From a bacterium (GTDB lineage Bacteria > Patescibacteriota > Microgenomatia > Levybacterales > UBA12049), in assembly GCA_021813145.1 (NCBI GenBank), contig JAKALS010000003.1:70114-105889 (forward strand): a stretch of 35,776 nucleotides of DNA, in the 5' to 3' direction. Positions 9,340-17,218 of this stretch are shown in pieces. Each line of letters begins with the position of its first letter. Position 1 is the first letter of the stretch. The position numbers and the translations under genes are program-made. A model generated the notes under the pieces. It searched no databases. It saw nothing but the letters and a program-made list of their open reading frames with translations, and was not told the DNA's origin.

Positions 9340-10206
9340 TTAGAGTTCGGTGAGGGGAGTTCCTTCTTTCGTCTTTCCTATATCGCCTACATACTGAAGA
9401 TATCTTTCCGTAGTTGAAAGTCTTTTATGTCCCAAAACTTTCGAAAGAACAACCAGGGAAACTCCGTGTTTTAAGTGGTGGGCTACAAATGTGTGCCTTA
9501 AGTCGTTGACCTTAGCGCCTTTTATTTCCGCAAGCCTGAAGTACCTTTCAACCGCTGTTCTTATATTTCTTATAAGGAAAGGTTTTCCGGATTTTGTTAC
9601 AAATAAATGGTCCTCGGATACATTAGGTCTTACTTTCATATAATTGCTCAAAGCTTCCTGGGCTCTTTTGTTAAGAGGGACAACTCTCTCTTCGTGTTTT
9701 TCAAAGCTTGCTATATGAAGACTATCTTTTTTAACATCGGAAATTCTAAGATTTGCCAATTCTCCTATTCTTATTCCTGTTTGAAGCAGCAACTCAATTA
9801 TGGCGTACATTCTAGGGTCGTTTCTCGCCGCGTCTCTTAAGGCTCTGTATTCCGTTGGGGTTAAAATTCTGGGCGGAGCAAGCTGATATTTGGGGTGGGC
9901 AACGAGAAGAGAAGGGTCATCGGTCACATATTCGTTGATCTTCAAAAACCTGTAAAAAGTTCTTGTAGAGTTTATTTTCCTCGAAATGGATTTGGGCGTA
10001 TAGCCTTCGTTACTCATTTTGGCCAAAAAAGCCTCTATGTCCTCTTTTGTTACTTCATGGACCTGGTTTCTTTGAAGTTCTTCCAGGAACGAGATTAACT
10101 GGTCTATGTCCTTTCCGTAGGCAATTACGGTAGAATTGGACCTGTTATTGGATTTTAAATATTTTTTAAACTCTTCGTGGGCATCTCTAAGTTTTACAGG
10201 TTTCAT
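9340..10206 (-). CDS. Tyrosine recombinase (XerC/XerD family)
   Basis: LLQTGIRIGELANLRISDV...LRHTFVAHHLKHGVSLVVLSKVLGHKRLSTTERYLQY (catalytic R..HxxR..H..Y). Confidence 0.92.
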   Translation of the reverse strand: MKPVKLRDAHEEFKKYLKSNNRSNSTVIAYGKDIDQLISFLEELQRNQVHEVTKEDIEAFLAKMSNEGYTPKSISRKINSTRTFYRFLKINEYVTDDPSLLVAHPKYQLAPPRILTPTEYRALRDAARNDPRMYAIIELLLQTGIRIGELANLRISDVKKDSLHIASFEKHEERVVPLNKRAQEALSNYMKVRPNVSEDHLFVTKSGKPFLIRNIRTAVERYFRLAEIKGAKVNDLRHTFVAHHLKHGVSLVVLSKVLGHKRLSTTERYLQYVGDIGKTKEGTPLTEL

Positions 10207-10330
10207 AATTATTCCTTTCGTGAAAATAAGGGAATTAATGGTGTCCTATAATATCACCAAAAATGAAATCAGTCAAGGTGAAAAATCGAGCCTTAAATTA
10301 TGATAAGATATATTTGTATATAAAAAGATT

Positions 10331-10666
10331 GTGAAAAAAGCTTTTTTTATTGTTATAGTAATAGTTCTTTTGGTTGTGATAAATAACCTTATCCGTTCTA
10401 TTTATAATCTCTGGAGCAAACAGGATTTGCTTTATCAGGCACAAAATGAGCTAAAAAATGAGCAACAGACAAACAAAAAACTGAAGGGGGAATTGTCCTA
10501 TGTTCAGACACCCCAATTTATTGAAAAGGAAGCGAGAAACGAACTCTTTCTGGTAAAACCCGGAGAGCAGGATGTATTAATTCCGCAGACTTCTTCTATT
10601 CAGGCCGGACAACAGGAGGCAAATAATATTCCAAACTGGCAAAAGTGGATAAAGCTATTTTTTTAA
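10331..10666 (+). CDS. FtsB/DivIC-type septum formation initiator-like protein (GTG start)
   Basis: One transmembrane segment, a coiled coil, then the FIEKEARNELFLVKPGEQDVLIP motif. Confidence 0.75.
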   Translation: MKKAFFIVIVIVLLVVINNLIRSIYNLWSKQDLLYQAQNELKNEQQTNKKLKGELSYVQTPQFIEKEARNELFLVKPGEQDVLIPQTSSIQAGQQEANNIPNWQKWIKLFF

Positions 10667-11439
10667 GCTGCTCTTTCTTGGGGCTTGAGCCTTGAGGGAT
10701 ATTCAACTACGTTTGATTCTTTTTCGTTTCTTTTAGGCAGTCTGAATTTATCTATTCTCCAGAAAAAATCGTTTATTGGTTTTGTCCTCGCATTTTTATT
10801 TGCTTCTTCGAGGGGCTGATATGTAAATCCTGGTCTATGCATGAGTATCCATTTTAAGGCTTCATAGGCAAAATAGGGAACAGAATATCTTTTGGAGAAT
10901 CTTCTTCTTACGTCAACTATCCTATTATCGTCATTCTGCAAGATGCTTTCCACCGATTTGCAGTCAACTTCAAGATTGGAAGGCCCTACGCCCGCAAGCT
11001 CTTTACTTCTATATATACCCGGGATAGTCATATGATGTTGACTAAAGGCAATATCAAGGATTTTTGTCCAATTGTTTTGTTTTGCCAGCTCAAGTCCTGC
11101 TTTAACTTCACCATATGTGCTATAGGCATCTTCTTTTAAGATTATTGCTTCTCTTGGGACATGATATTTATTGGTTAAGGTATCTGCTAAAACTTTTCCT
11201 TCTGAAGGGTATTTGGGGCCCCATAAATGACCAAGGTCTACAACTATTTTTCCTGCTCCTCTTCCGCCGTTCCAGGCTAAAGCAGTTGCTCTTGCGGCAA
11301 AATGAGTTCTCATTGCAGGTGCGGTGTGTTTTCCTTTTTGAGTCATCCAATAGCCGTGAACTAAAATTGCGTCATATCTTGGCAGAATTTTTTCAGGGGT
11401 ATTTCTTCTTTCAGAGAGATTAATTATTTCAGCAGGCAT
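10663..11439 (-). CDS. YdcF/DUF218-like protein
   Basis: YDAILVHGYWMTQ..., VPREAIILKEDAYSTYGEVKAGLELAKQNNWTKILDIAFSQHH. Confidence 0.6.
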   Translation of the reverse strand: MPAEIINLSERRNTPEKILPRYDAILVHGYWMTQKGKHTAPAMRTHFAARATALAWNGGRGAGKIVVDLGHLWGPKYPSEGKVLADTLTNKYHVPREAIILKEDAYSTYGEVKAGLELAKQNNWTKILDIAFSQHHMTIPGIYRSKELAGVGPSNLEVDCKSVESILQNDDNRIVDVRRRFSKRYSVPYFAYEALKWILMHRPGFTYQPLEEANKNARTKPINDFFWRIDKFRLPKRNEKESNVVEYPSRLKPQERAA

Positions 11440-11537
11440 AACAGGATTATAGTACCCGGCTTATAAGAAGTAAAATGAATTATATCTCTTGACAGCGGTT
11501 ATTCTTTGTCTGTAAACTGGAATTCCAGGGGAGCAAA

Positions 11538-11657
11538 ATGTTTACCTGGATTTTTTTTAGGAAAAGATACAAATTAAAATCTTCTTTTTATTTTAAAAGA
11601 GCCGAAAGGCTCTTTTTTTTGATTTCAGCGGAAAAGAAGGGAGGTGAGGTTAAATGA
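11538..11657 (+). CDS. Possible 39-aa leader ORF
   Basis: GGGGAG upstream of an ATG. It encodes MFTWIFFRKRYKLKSSFYFKRAERLFFLISAEKKGGEVK, reads through the terminator hairpin, and ends in an ATGA overlap with the next start codon. Confidence 0.3.
   Translation: MFTWIFFRKRYKLKSSFYFKRAERLFFLISAEKKGGEVK
11595..11620 (+). terminator. Rho-independent terminator
   Basis: AAAAGAGCC-GAAA-GGCTCTTTTTTTT. Confidence 0.85.
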
Positions 11658-11839
11658 CAATGGAAAGAGAAGTAATGGTCCCAAGAATAGAAAATGATTT
11701 GGGAAAAGTAGCAAGATTTGTAGGGGTGCCACAGGCAGAATTAACAGATACCCAGATCGTTGATGCTTTGCCAAAACTCGGTCATGATTCAAGCGTAGTG
11801 GTTTGGGAAAGAAGGGAAGCGGTCAGTAACCAAGCCTAA
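11654..11839 (+). CDS. Small hypothetical protein
   Basis: 61-aa ORF with a strong Shine-Dalgarno (AGAAGGGAGGTGAGGTTAA-ATG). Confidence 0.6.
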   Translation: MTMEREVMVPRIENDLGKVARFVGVPQAELTDTQIVDALPKLGHDSSVVVWERREAVSNQA

Positions 11840-11856
11840 GAGGAAATAAAAATATG

Positions 11857-12114
11857 TTGCGGGGCTAGGAGTTGCGCCTAGCCTATGAGATTATGCGATC
11901 TGTTTCTCCGATTACTCAGAGTGTCGGACTATATTATTCCCCTCTTTATAGAGTAGGGGATCTGGCGTGTAGTCTCTACGGGATCTTTTTTTAGACTTCC
12001 CTCGGTGTTGCCCTAAAACTTGCAGGGGTTCACCGATATAGCCAGATTCTATTCTAATATTACTATTAAAACGGCCCATTATTAAGCCTCATGTGCACTG
12101 TACACTACCCCGCG
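11857..12114 (-). tRNA. Intron-containing initiator-type tRNA-Met (CAU). Exons: complement(12085..12114) and complement(11857..11895)
   Basis: Spliced product: CGCGGGG TA GTGTACAGTGCAC A TGAGG CTCATAA TCTCA TAGG CTAGG CGCAACT CCTAG CCCCGCA A. It has the C1/A72 mismatch, an anticodon loop CUCAUAA, and a minus-strand promoter TTGACC-17-TATAAT immediately upstream. Confidence 0.82.
11896..12084 (-). ncRNA. Group I intron (tRNA type, IC3-like), 189 nt
   Basis: P1 GGCU/GGCC with U.G at the 5' splice site. P2 TAATA-GUAA-TATTA. P3 ATCTGGC/GCCAGAT. P4 CGGTG/CACCG. P5 CCCT/AGGG. P6 GGGA/TCCC. P7 GACTA/TAGTC (GTAGAGACTACACGCC...ATATAGTCCGA). P8 CTCT-ATAA-AGAG. P9 CTCTGA-GUAA-TCGGAG. Terminal omega-G at 11896. 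Confidence 0.92.
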
Positions 12115-12123
12115 CGTACTTGA

Positions 12124-12152
12124 ATTATAACAGGATCGAAAGCTATGGTCAA
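12124..12152 (-). promoter_or_regulatory. Sigma70-type promoter for the intron-bearing tRNA
   Basis: Minus strand TTGACC-ATAGCTTTCGATCCTGT(17)-TATAAT, about 9 nt before the tRNA 5' end. Confidence 0.75.
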
Positions 12153-12558
12153 TAAAGTAGCCTTGACAAAAAAGCGAACATACAATATGGTACGAGTACT
12201 TAGCACTGTCGGTTATTCGTTTAGCAATTCAGATCCTTTAATAATTCAATTTTTTATCGCCTGGTTAAAAAAATACTTTTCAATAGAAACTAAGGATTTA
12301 CGTTGTTATATTGGAATTAATAAAATTCATTTAAATAGAGAGATGATAGTCAAACGTTATTGGTCGAACATTACGACTGTTCTTTTATCGCAATTCACAA
12401 AAATTAGCTATAAGAAATCTAAAAATAAAAAAGTTTACGAAAACTTTGATTCTCATTATGGAACTGCTACTATTAGAGTTCTGCAGCCTTCCAGATTTTA
12501 TGGTAAAATCATTGGGTTAATTAATGGTTTAGCTAACGCGAAAACTATGCCAACGTAG
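12145..12558 (+). CDS. LAGLIDADG-like (homing-endonuclease-fold) protein, tentative
   Basis: Pattern resembles LAGLIDADG-like small proteins: VLSTVGYSFSNSDPLIIQFFIAWLKKYFSIETKDLRCYIGINK...NREMIVKRYWSNITTVLLSQFTKISYKKS...YGTATIRVLQPSRFYGKIIGLINGL. Confidence 0.5.
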   Translation: MVNKVALTKKRTYNMVRVLSTVGYSFSNSDPLIIQFFIAWLKKYFSIETKDLRCYIGINKIHLNREMIVKRYWSNITTVLLSQFTKISYKKSKNKKVYENFDSHYGTATIRVLQPSRFYGKIIGLINGLANAKTMPT

Positions 12559-12620
12559 CTCAGGGGTAGAGCGGGCGTTTCATAAGCGCCATGTCGTAGG
12601 TCCGAATCCTACCGTTGGTA
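12549..12620 (+). tRNA. tRNA-Met, anticodon CAU, uninterrupted (probably elongator)
   Basis: GCCAACG TA GCTC-AGGGGTA-GAGC G GGCGT-TTCATAA-GCGCC ATGTC GTAGG-TCCGAAT-CCTAC CGTTGGT A. Canonical D- and T-loops. No encoded CCA. Confidence 0.92.
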
Positions 12621-12643
12621 CTTTCCCCCTAAATACCCCATAG

Positions 12644-12823
12644 GAAAAGAAGACAAAAGACTATCAGTTCCAGAGAGCTGTGGTAATCGTAACTCCGGAT
12701 TTTTTGGAATTTGGACAGAATTTCTTTGATCAAGATCCTCTTAAGGTCATAATGGCAAAATTTGAAGTGGAGAGTTATAAAGGCAACTGGTCTTACCAGA
12801 ACAAGGTAGTGTTGTATAATTAA
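12644..12823 (+). pseudogene. Start-less coding remnant
   Basis: Open frame after TAG at 12641: EKKTKDYQFQRAVVIVTPDFLEFGQNFFDQDPLKVIMAKFEVESYKGNWSYQNKVVLYN*. It has protein-like composition but no ATG near its beginning. Confidence 0.35.
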
Positions 12824-12827
12824 GCCC

Positions 12828-13622
12828 ATGGACAAACCCATAGGCGTTATTGATTCGGGATTAGGAGGATTAAGCCTAACAAAAGTTTTGGTAAAAACTC
12901 TCCCTAAGGAGTCGATTGTTTACATTGCAGATTCAAAAAATTGTCCATACGGAGGGAAGACTGAGGAAGAAATATATAGATTAACCAGAAGAATGGTTAA
13001 GTATCTTCTAAAAAGAAAAATAAAGCTTCTCATTGTTGCCTGCAACACGATTACCGTTACTTCAATTAATGATTTAAGAGAAGAATTTAAAGACATTCCC
13101 ATTGTTGGAATGGTTCCTGTAATAAAAACAGCTGCACAAAAAACAAGAAATGGCAAAATTGGCGTGTACTCAACAGTTGTTACTTCTAAAAGCAAATATC
13201 AAAAAGATTTAATCAATAAATTTGCTAGTGGAATTGATGTGATAAATATCGGTTCATCAGCTCTTGTTTCGTTAATAGAGAAGGGAAAGGATAAGGAAAT
13301 AGAAAGTGTTTTAAGAGAAGAACTGAATATTTTCAAGGAAAATAATATAGGTACTCTTGCTTTAGGTTGTTCACATTTCCCTCTTATTAAAAGACAAATT
13401 GCAAAAATTTTACCGGAGGTTTTAATATTAGATTCATCGGGTGCTGTTTCAAGACAGGTAAAAAGAATTTTGGAAGCAAACGGAATGCTTCCAACTTCAA
13501 AGGATTCGGTTTATAATTTTATTACAACTGGAAATAAAGATTTTTTTGAAAAGTTTGTCAAAAAAACATTGGGAAAAAAATTGACAAACAAGGCAAAAAT
13601 TGAGAGAATTTCGCTTCAGTGA
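12828..13622 (+). CDS. murI: Glutamate racemase
   Basis: PIGVIDSGLGGLSLTKVL...VACNTITVTSI...LALGCSHFPLIK. Confidence 0.95.
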   Translation: MDKPIGVIDSGLGGLSLTKVLVKTLPKESIVYIADSKNCPYGGKTEEEIYRLTRRMVKYLLKRKIKLLIVACNTITVTSINDLREEFKDIPIVGMVPVIKTAAQKTRNGKIGVYSTVVTSKSKYQKDLINKFASGIDVINIGSSALVSLIEKGKDKEIESVLREELNIFKENNIGTLALGCSHFPLIKRQIAKILPEVLILDSSGAVSRQVKRILEANGMLPTSKDSVYNFITTGNKDFFEKFVKKTLGKKLTNKAKIERISLQ

Positions 13623-14932
13623 TTAATTTCAAAGGCAAAAAAATTGCAGTAGTAGGATTTGGTCTGGAAGGGGAGGCAAGTGCAAAATACCTTAAAGAGC
13701 ACGGAGCCGACGTTACGGTTTTGGACAAAAAGCAGGGAGAGGACTATCTTGAAAACCTTAATCAATACGATTTAGTTGTAAGAAGCCCCGGCGTTAAAAT
13801 TTCAACCCTTGCCCAATATGTTCAGTCAGAAAAGATTTCTTCCCAAACAAAACTTTTTTTTGATTTGTGCCCTTCAAAAATAATTGGAGTTACGGGAACT
13901 AAAGGAAAAGGTACAACGGCCTCACTTATATATGAAATGCTCAAAAAACAGGGAATTGATGCATACTTAGGGGGAAATATAGGAAAGCCTCCTTTTGAAT
14001 TTTTGGATAAATTAAGTCCCCAATCAGTAGTTGTTCTTGAATTGTCCAGTTTTCAGCTTTTGGATTTGGAAAAAGGTCCTCATATCGCAGTTATGCTTAT
14101 GACAACAAGCGAACACCTTGATTACCATAAAGATGTTGAAGAATATATTAACGCGAAGAGAAATATTCTAAGGTTTCAGGAGCCGGATGATATTGCGATA
14201 TTAAACAGGGATTATCCCGCTACCAACGAATCCGATATCTATACAAACGGAAGAGTTTTTTACGTCAGCACTGAAAGAGGAGTAAACGGAGAAGGATGCT
14301 ATGTAAAAGATAAGGCGGTTCGGCTTTACATAAATGGGGAAGAAGAAAAAATAATAGATTCAAAAGAGGTGCTTTTACCGGGGCGTCATAATTTGGAAAA
14401 TGTCTGCGCAGCCGTTCTTGCCGCAAGGCTTTCCGGCGTATCAAAAGCTAATATTGTTTCGGTTCTTAAGACGTTTAAAGGATTAGAACACAGGCTCGAA
14501 TTGGTTTCTACGGTTAAAGGCGTAAGATTTTTCGATGACTCTTTTTCTACAACTCCGGAAACGGCAATTGCGGCAATCCAGGCATTTAAAGAACCGGAAA
14601 TTTTAATTTTAGGAGGTTCAAGCAAGAACTCGGATTTTTCGGAACTTGGGCAAGTAATCTCAAAAGCGGAAAACATAAAGGCAATCATAGGGATCGGATT
14701 AGAATGGGAACGGATTAAATCAAAAATCAAAAATCATGAATCAAGAATCATGGTTATTGAAGGAGCAAAAGACATGAAAACTGTTGTTGCCGCCGCTTCT
14801 AAAATAGCTCTTCCCGGAGACGTTGTCCTTCTTTCTCCGGCGTGTGCTTCTTTCGATATGTTTAAAAACTATAAAGACCGCGGCGAGCAGTTTAAAGAAG
14901 AGGTGATGAGGCTGGCCGAGATTAAGGATTAA
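13619..14932 (+). CDS. murD: UDP-N-acetylmuramoylalanine--D-glutamate ligase
   Basis: VVGFGLEGEASAKYL, GVTGTKGKGTTASLIYEML, DDSFSTTPETAIAAI, LLSPACASFDMFKNYKDRGEQF. Confidence 0.95.
   Translation: MINFKGKKIAVVGFGLEGEASAKYLKEHGADVTVLDKKQGEDYLENLNQYDLVVRSPGVKISTLAQYVQSEKISSQTKLFFDLCPSKIIGVTGTKGKGTTASLIYEMLKKQGIDAYLGGNIGKPPFEFLDKLSPQSVVVLELSSFQLLDLEKGPHIAVMLMTTSEHLDYHKDVEEYINAKRNILRFQEPDDIAILNRDYPATNESDIYTNGRVFYVSTERGVNGEGCYVKDKAVRLYINGEEEKIIDSKEVLLPGRHNLENVCAAVLAARLSGVSKANIVSVLKTFKGLEHRLELVSTVKGVRFFDDSFSTTPETAIAAIQAFKEPEILILGGSSKNSDFSELGQVISKAENIKAIIGIGLEWERIKSKIKNHESRIMVIEGAKDMKTVVAAASKIALPGDVVLLSPACASFDMFKNYKDRGEQFKEEVMRLAEIKD
14719..14753 (+). repeat. In-frame period-7 tandem repeat inside murD
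   Basis: ATCAAAA|ATCAAAA|ATCATGA|ATCAAGA|ATCATGG. Confidence 0.8.
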
Positions 14933-14940
14933 CGATTAGT
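14920..14940 (+). repeat. Period-7 repeat spanning the murD stop codon
   Basis: GATTAAG|GATTAAC|GATTAGT. Confidence 0.7.
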
Positions 14941-14942
14941 AA

Positions 14943-16154
<1,212 letters not shown>

Positions 16155-16166
16155 TAATATAAAGTT

Positions 16167-17165
16167 ATGAAAAGGATTCTAACGGGAGATACTCCTACCG
16201 GTAAACTTCATTTAGGCCATTTTGTCGGTACTTTGGAGAATAGGGCTAAACTTCAAAATGAATACGAAATCTTCATTCTCTTTGCGGATACACATGCTTT
16301 AACTACCCTAAGCTCTTCCCCAAAGCTTATTGCAGACTATACAAGAGAGGTACTTTTGGACAATTTGTCAGTGGGGCTTGATCCTAAAAATGTTACTTTT
16401 TTTGCAGAATCAGCAATTCCCCAGATCTATGAAATAGCGGCAATTTTTAGTATGTATGTTTCCCACAACCGCGCTTTAAGAAACCCTACCATAAAAGATG
16501 AGATTATCTCTAAGGGATTGGGAGATCAATTTAGCCTTGGTTTTATAAATTATCCCATCTATCAGGCGGCGGATATACTTTGCGTTAAAGGACAACTTGT
16601 TCCCGTCGGAAAAGACCAGGAAGCCCACCTTGAGCAAACAAGAGAAATCGCAAGAGAAATAAATAAATTAACCGGTTTTGATATTTTTCCGGAACCTCAG
16701 GCTTTAATAGGAAGAGTCGGAAAGCTGGTCGGAACGGACGGCAATCCTAAAATGGGGAAAAGTTTAAACAATACAATTTATCTCTCCGATTCAAAAGAAG
16801 AGGTAGAAAAGAAAGTTATGAATATGTATACAGACCCCAATAGAATTCATCCGACAGACCCCGGGAAAGTCGAAGGAAACCCCGTTTTTATTTATTTAGA
16901 TAATTTTTCTCCGGGAAAAGACAAAGACAAGATTGAAGAGTACAAAGATAAATATAGAAAGGGGCAGGTAGGAGACGTGGAAGTTAAAAAATTCTTAGTT
17001 GATGTTTTAAATGAGTTTCTTGGTCCCATTAGAGAAAGAAGGGAAACATACAAGAACAAACCGGATTTACTCGCATCCATTTTAGAAGAGGGAAATTCTA
17101 AAGTAAGAAAAATCTCAACTGAAACTCTTGAAGAATTAAAACAGAAACTGGGCTTTGCTTTTTAA
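16167..17165 (+). CDS. trpS: Tryptophanyl-tRNA synthetase
   Basis: ILTGDTPTGKLHLGHFVGTLENR...KMGKSLNNTIYL. Confidence 0.95.
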   Translation: MKRILTGDTPTGKLHLGHFVGTLENRAKLQNEYEIFILFADTHALTTLSSSPKLIADYTREVLLDNLSVGLDPKNVTFFAESAIPQIYEIAAIFSMYVSHNRALRNPTIKDEIISKGLGDQFSLGFINYPIYQAADILCVKGQLVPVGKDQEAHLEQTREIAREINKLTGFDIFPEPQALIGRVGKLVGTDGNPKMGKSLNNTIYLSDSKEEVEKKVMNMYTDPNRIHPTDPGKVEGNPVFIYLDNFSPGKDKDKIEEYKDKYRKGQVGDVEVKKFLVDVLNEFLGPIRERRETYKNKPDLLASILEEGNSKVRKISTETLEELKQKLGFAF

Positions 17166-17218
17166 TTTCCCCGGAAAGTATGGCTTTTTAGCTTCGGCTG
17201 TGGTATACTTTGCTTCCT

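Noticed and set aside
9229-10206. tRNA-Ile followed by a tyrosine recombinase as an integrative element with the tRNA as attachment site
   Set aside because: No direct repeat of the tRNA 3' end and no phage or conjugation cargo were seen in the window. The recombinase looks like a chromosomal XerC/D.
10207-10260. dif-like or operator site upstream of the Xer recombinase (ATTCCTTtcgtgaaaatAAGGGAAT and GGTGtcctataatatCACC)
   Set aside because: The arms are imperfect and do not fit the 11-6-11 dif layout. They may simply overlap the xer promoter (TTGACT-17-TATTAT on the minus strand).
11857-12114. tmRNA or RNase P RNA as an explanation for the structured region
   Set aside because: No tmRNA tag/TLD arrangement and no RNase P signatures. 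The group I P3/P7 core and tRNA exons explain the sequence on the minus strand.
12629-12841. 70-aa minus-strand ORF
   Set aside because: It is antisense to the coding-like remnant and the murI promoter, has no RBS and shows no recognisable family.
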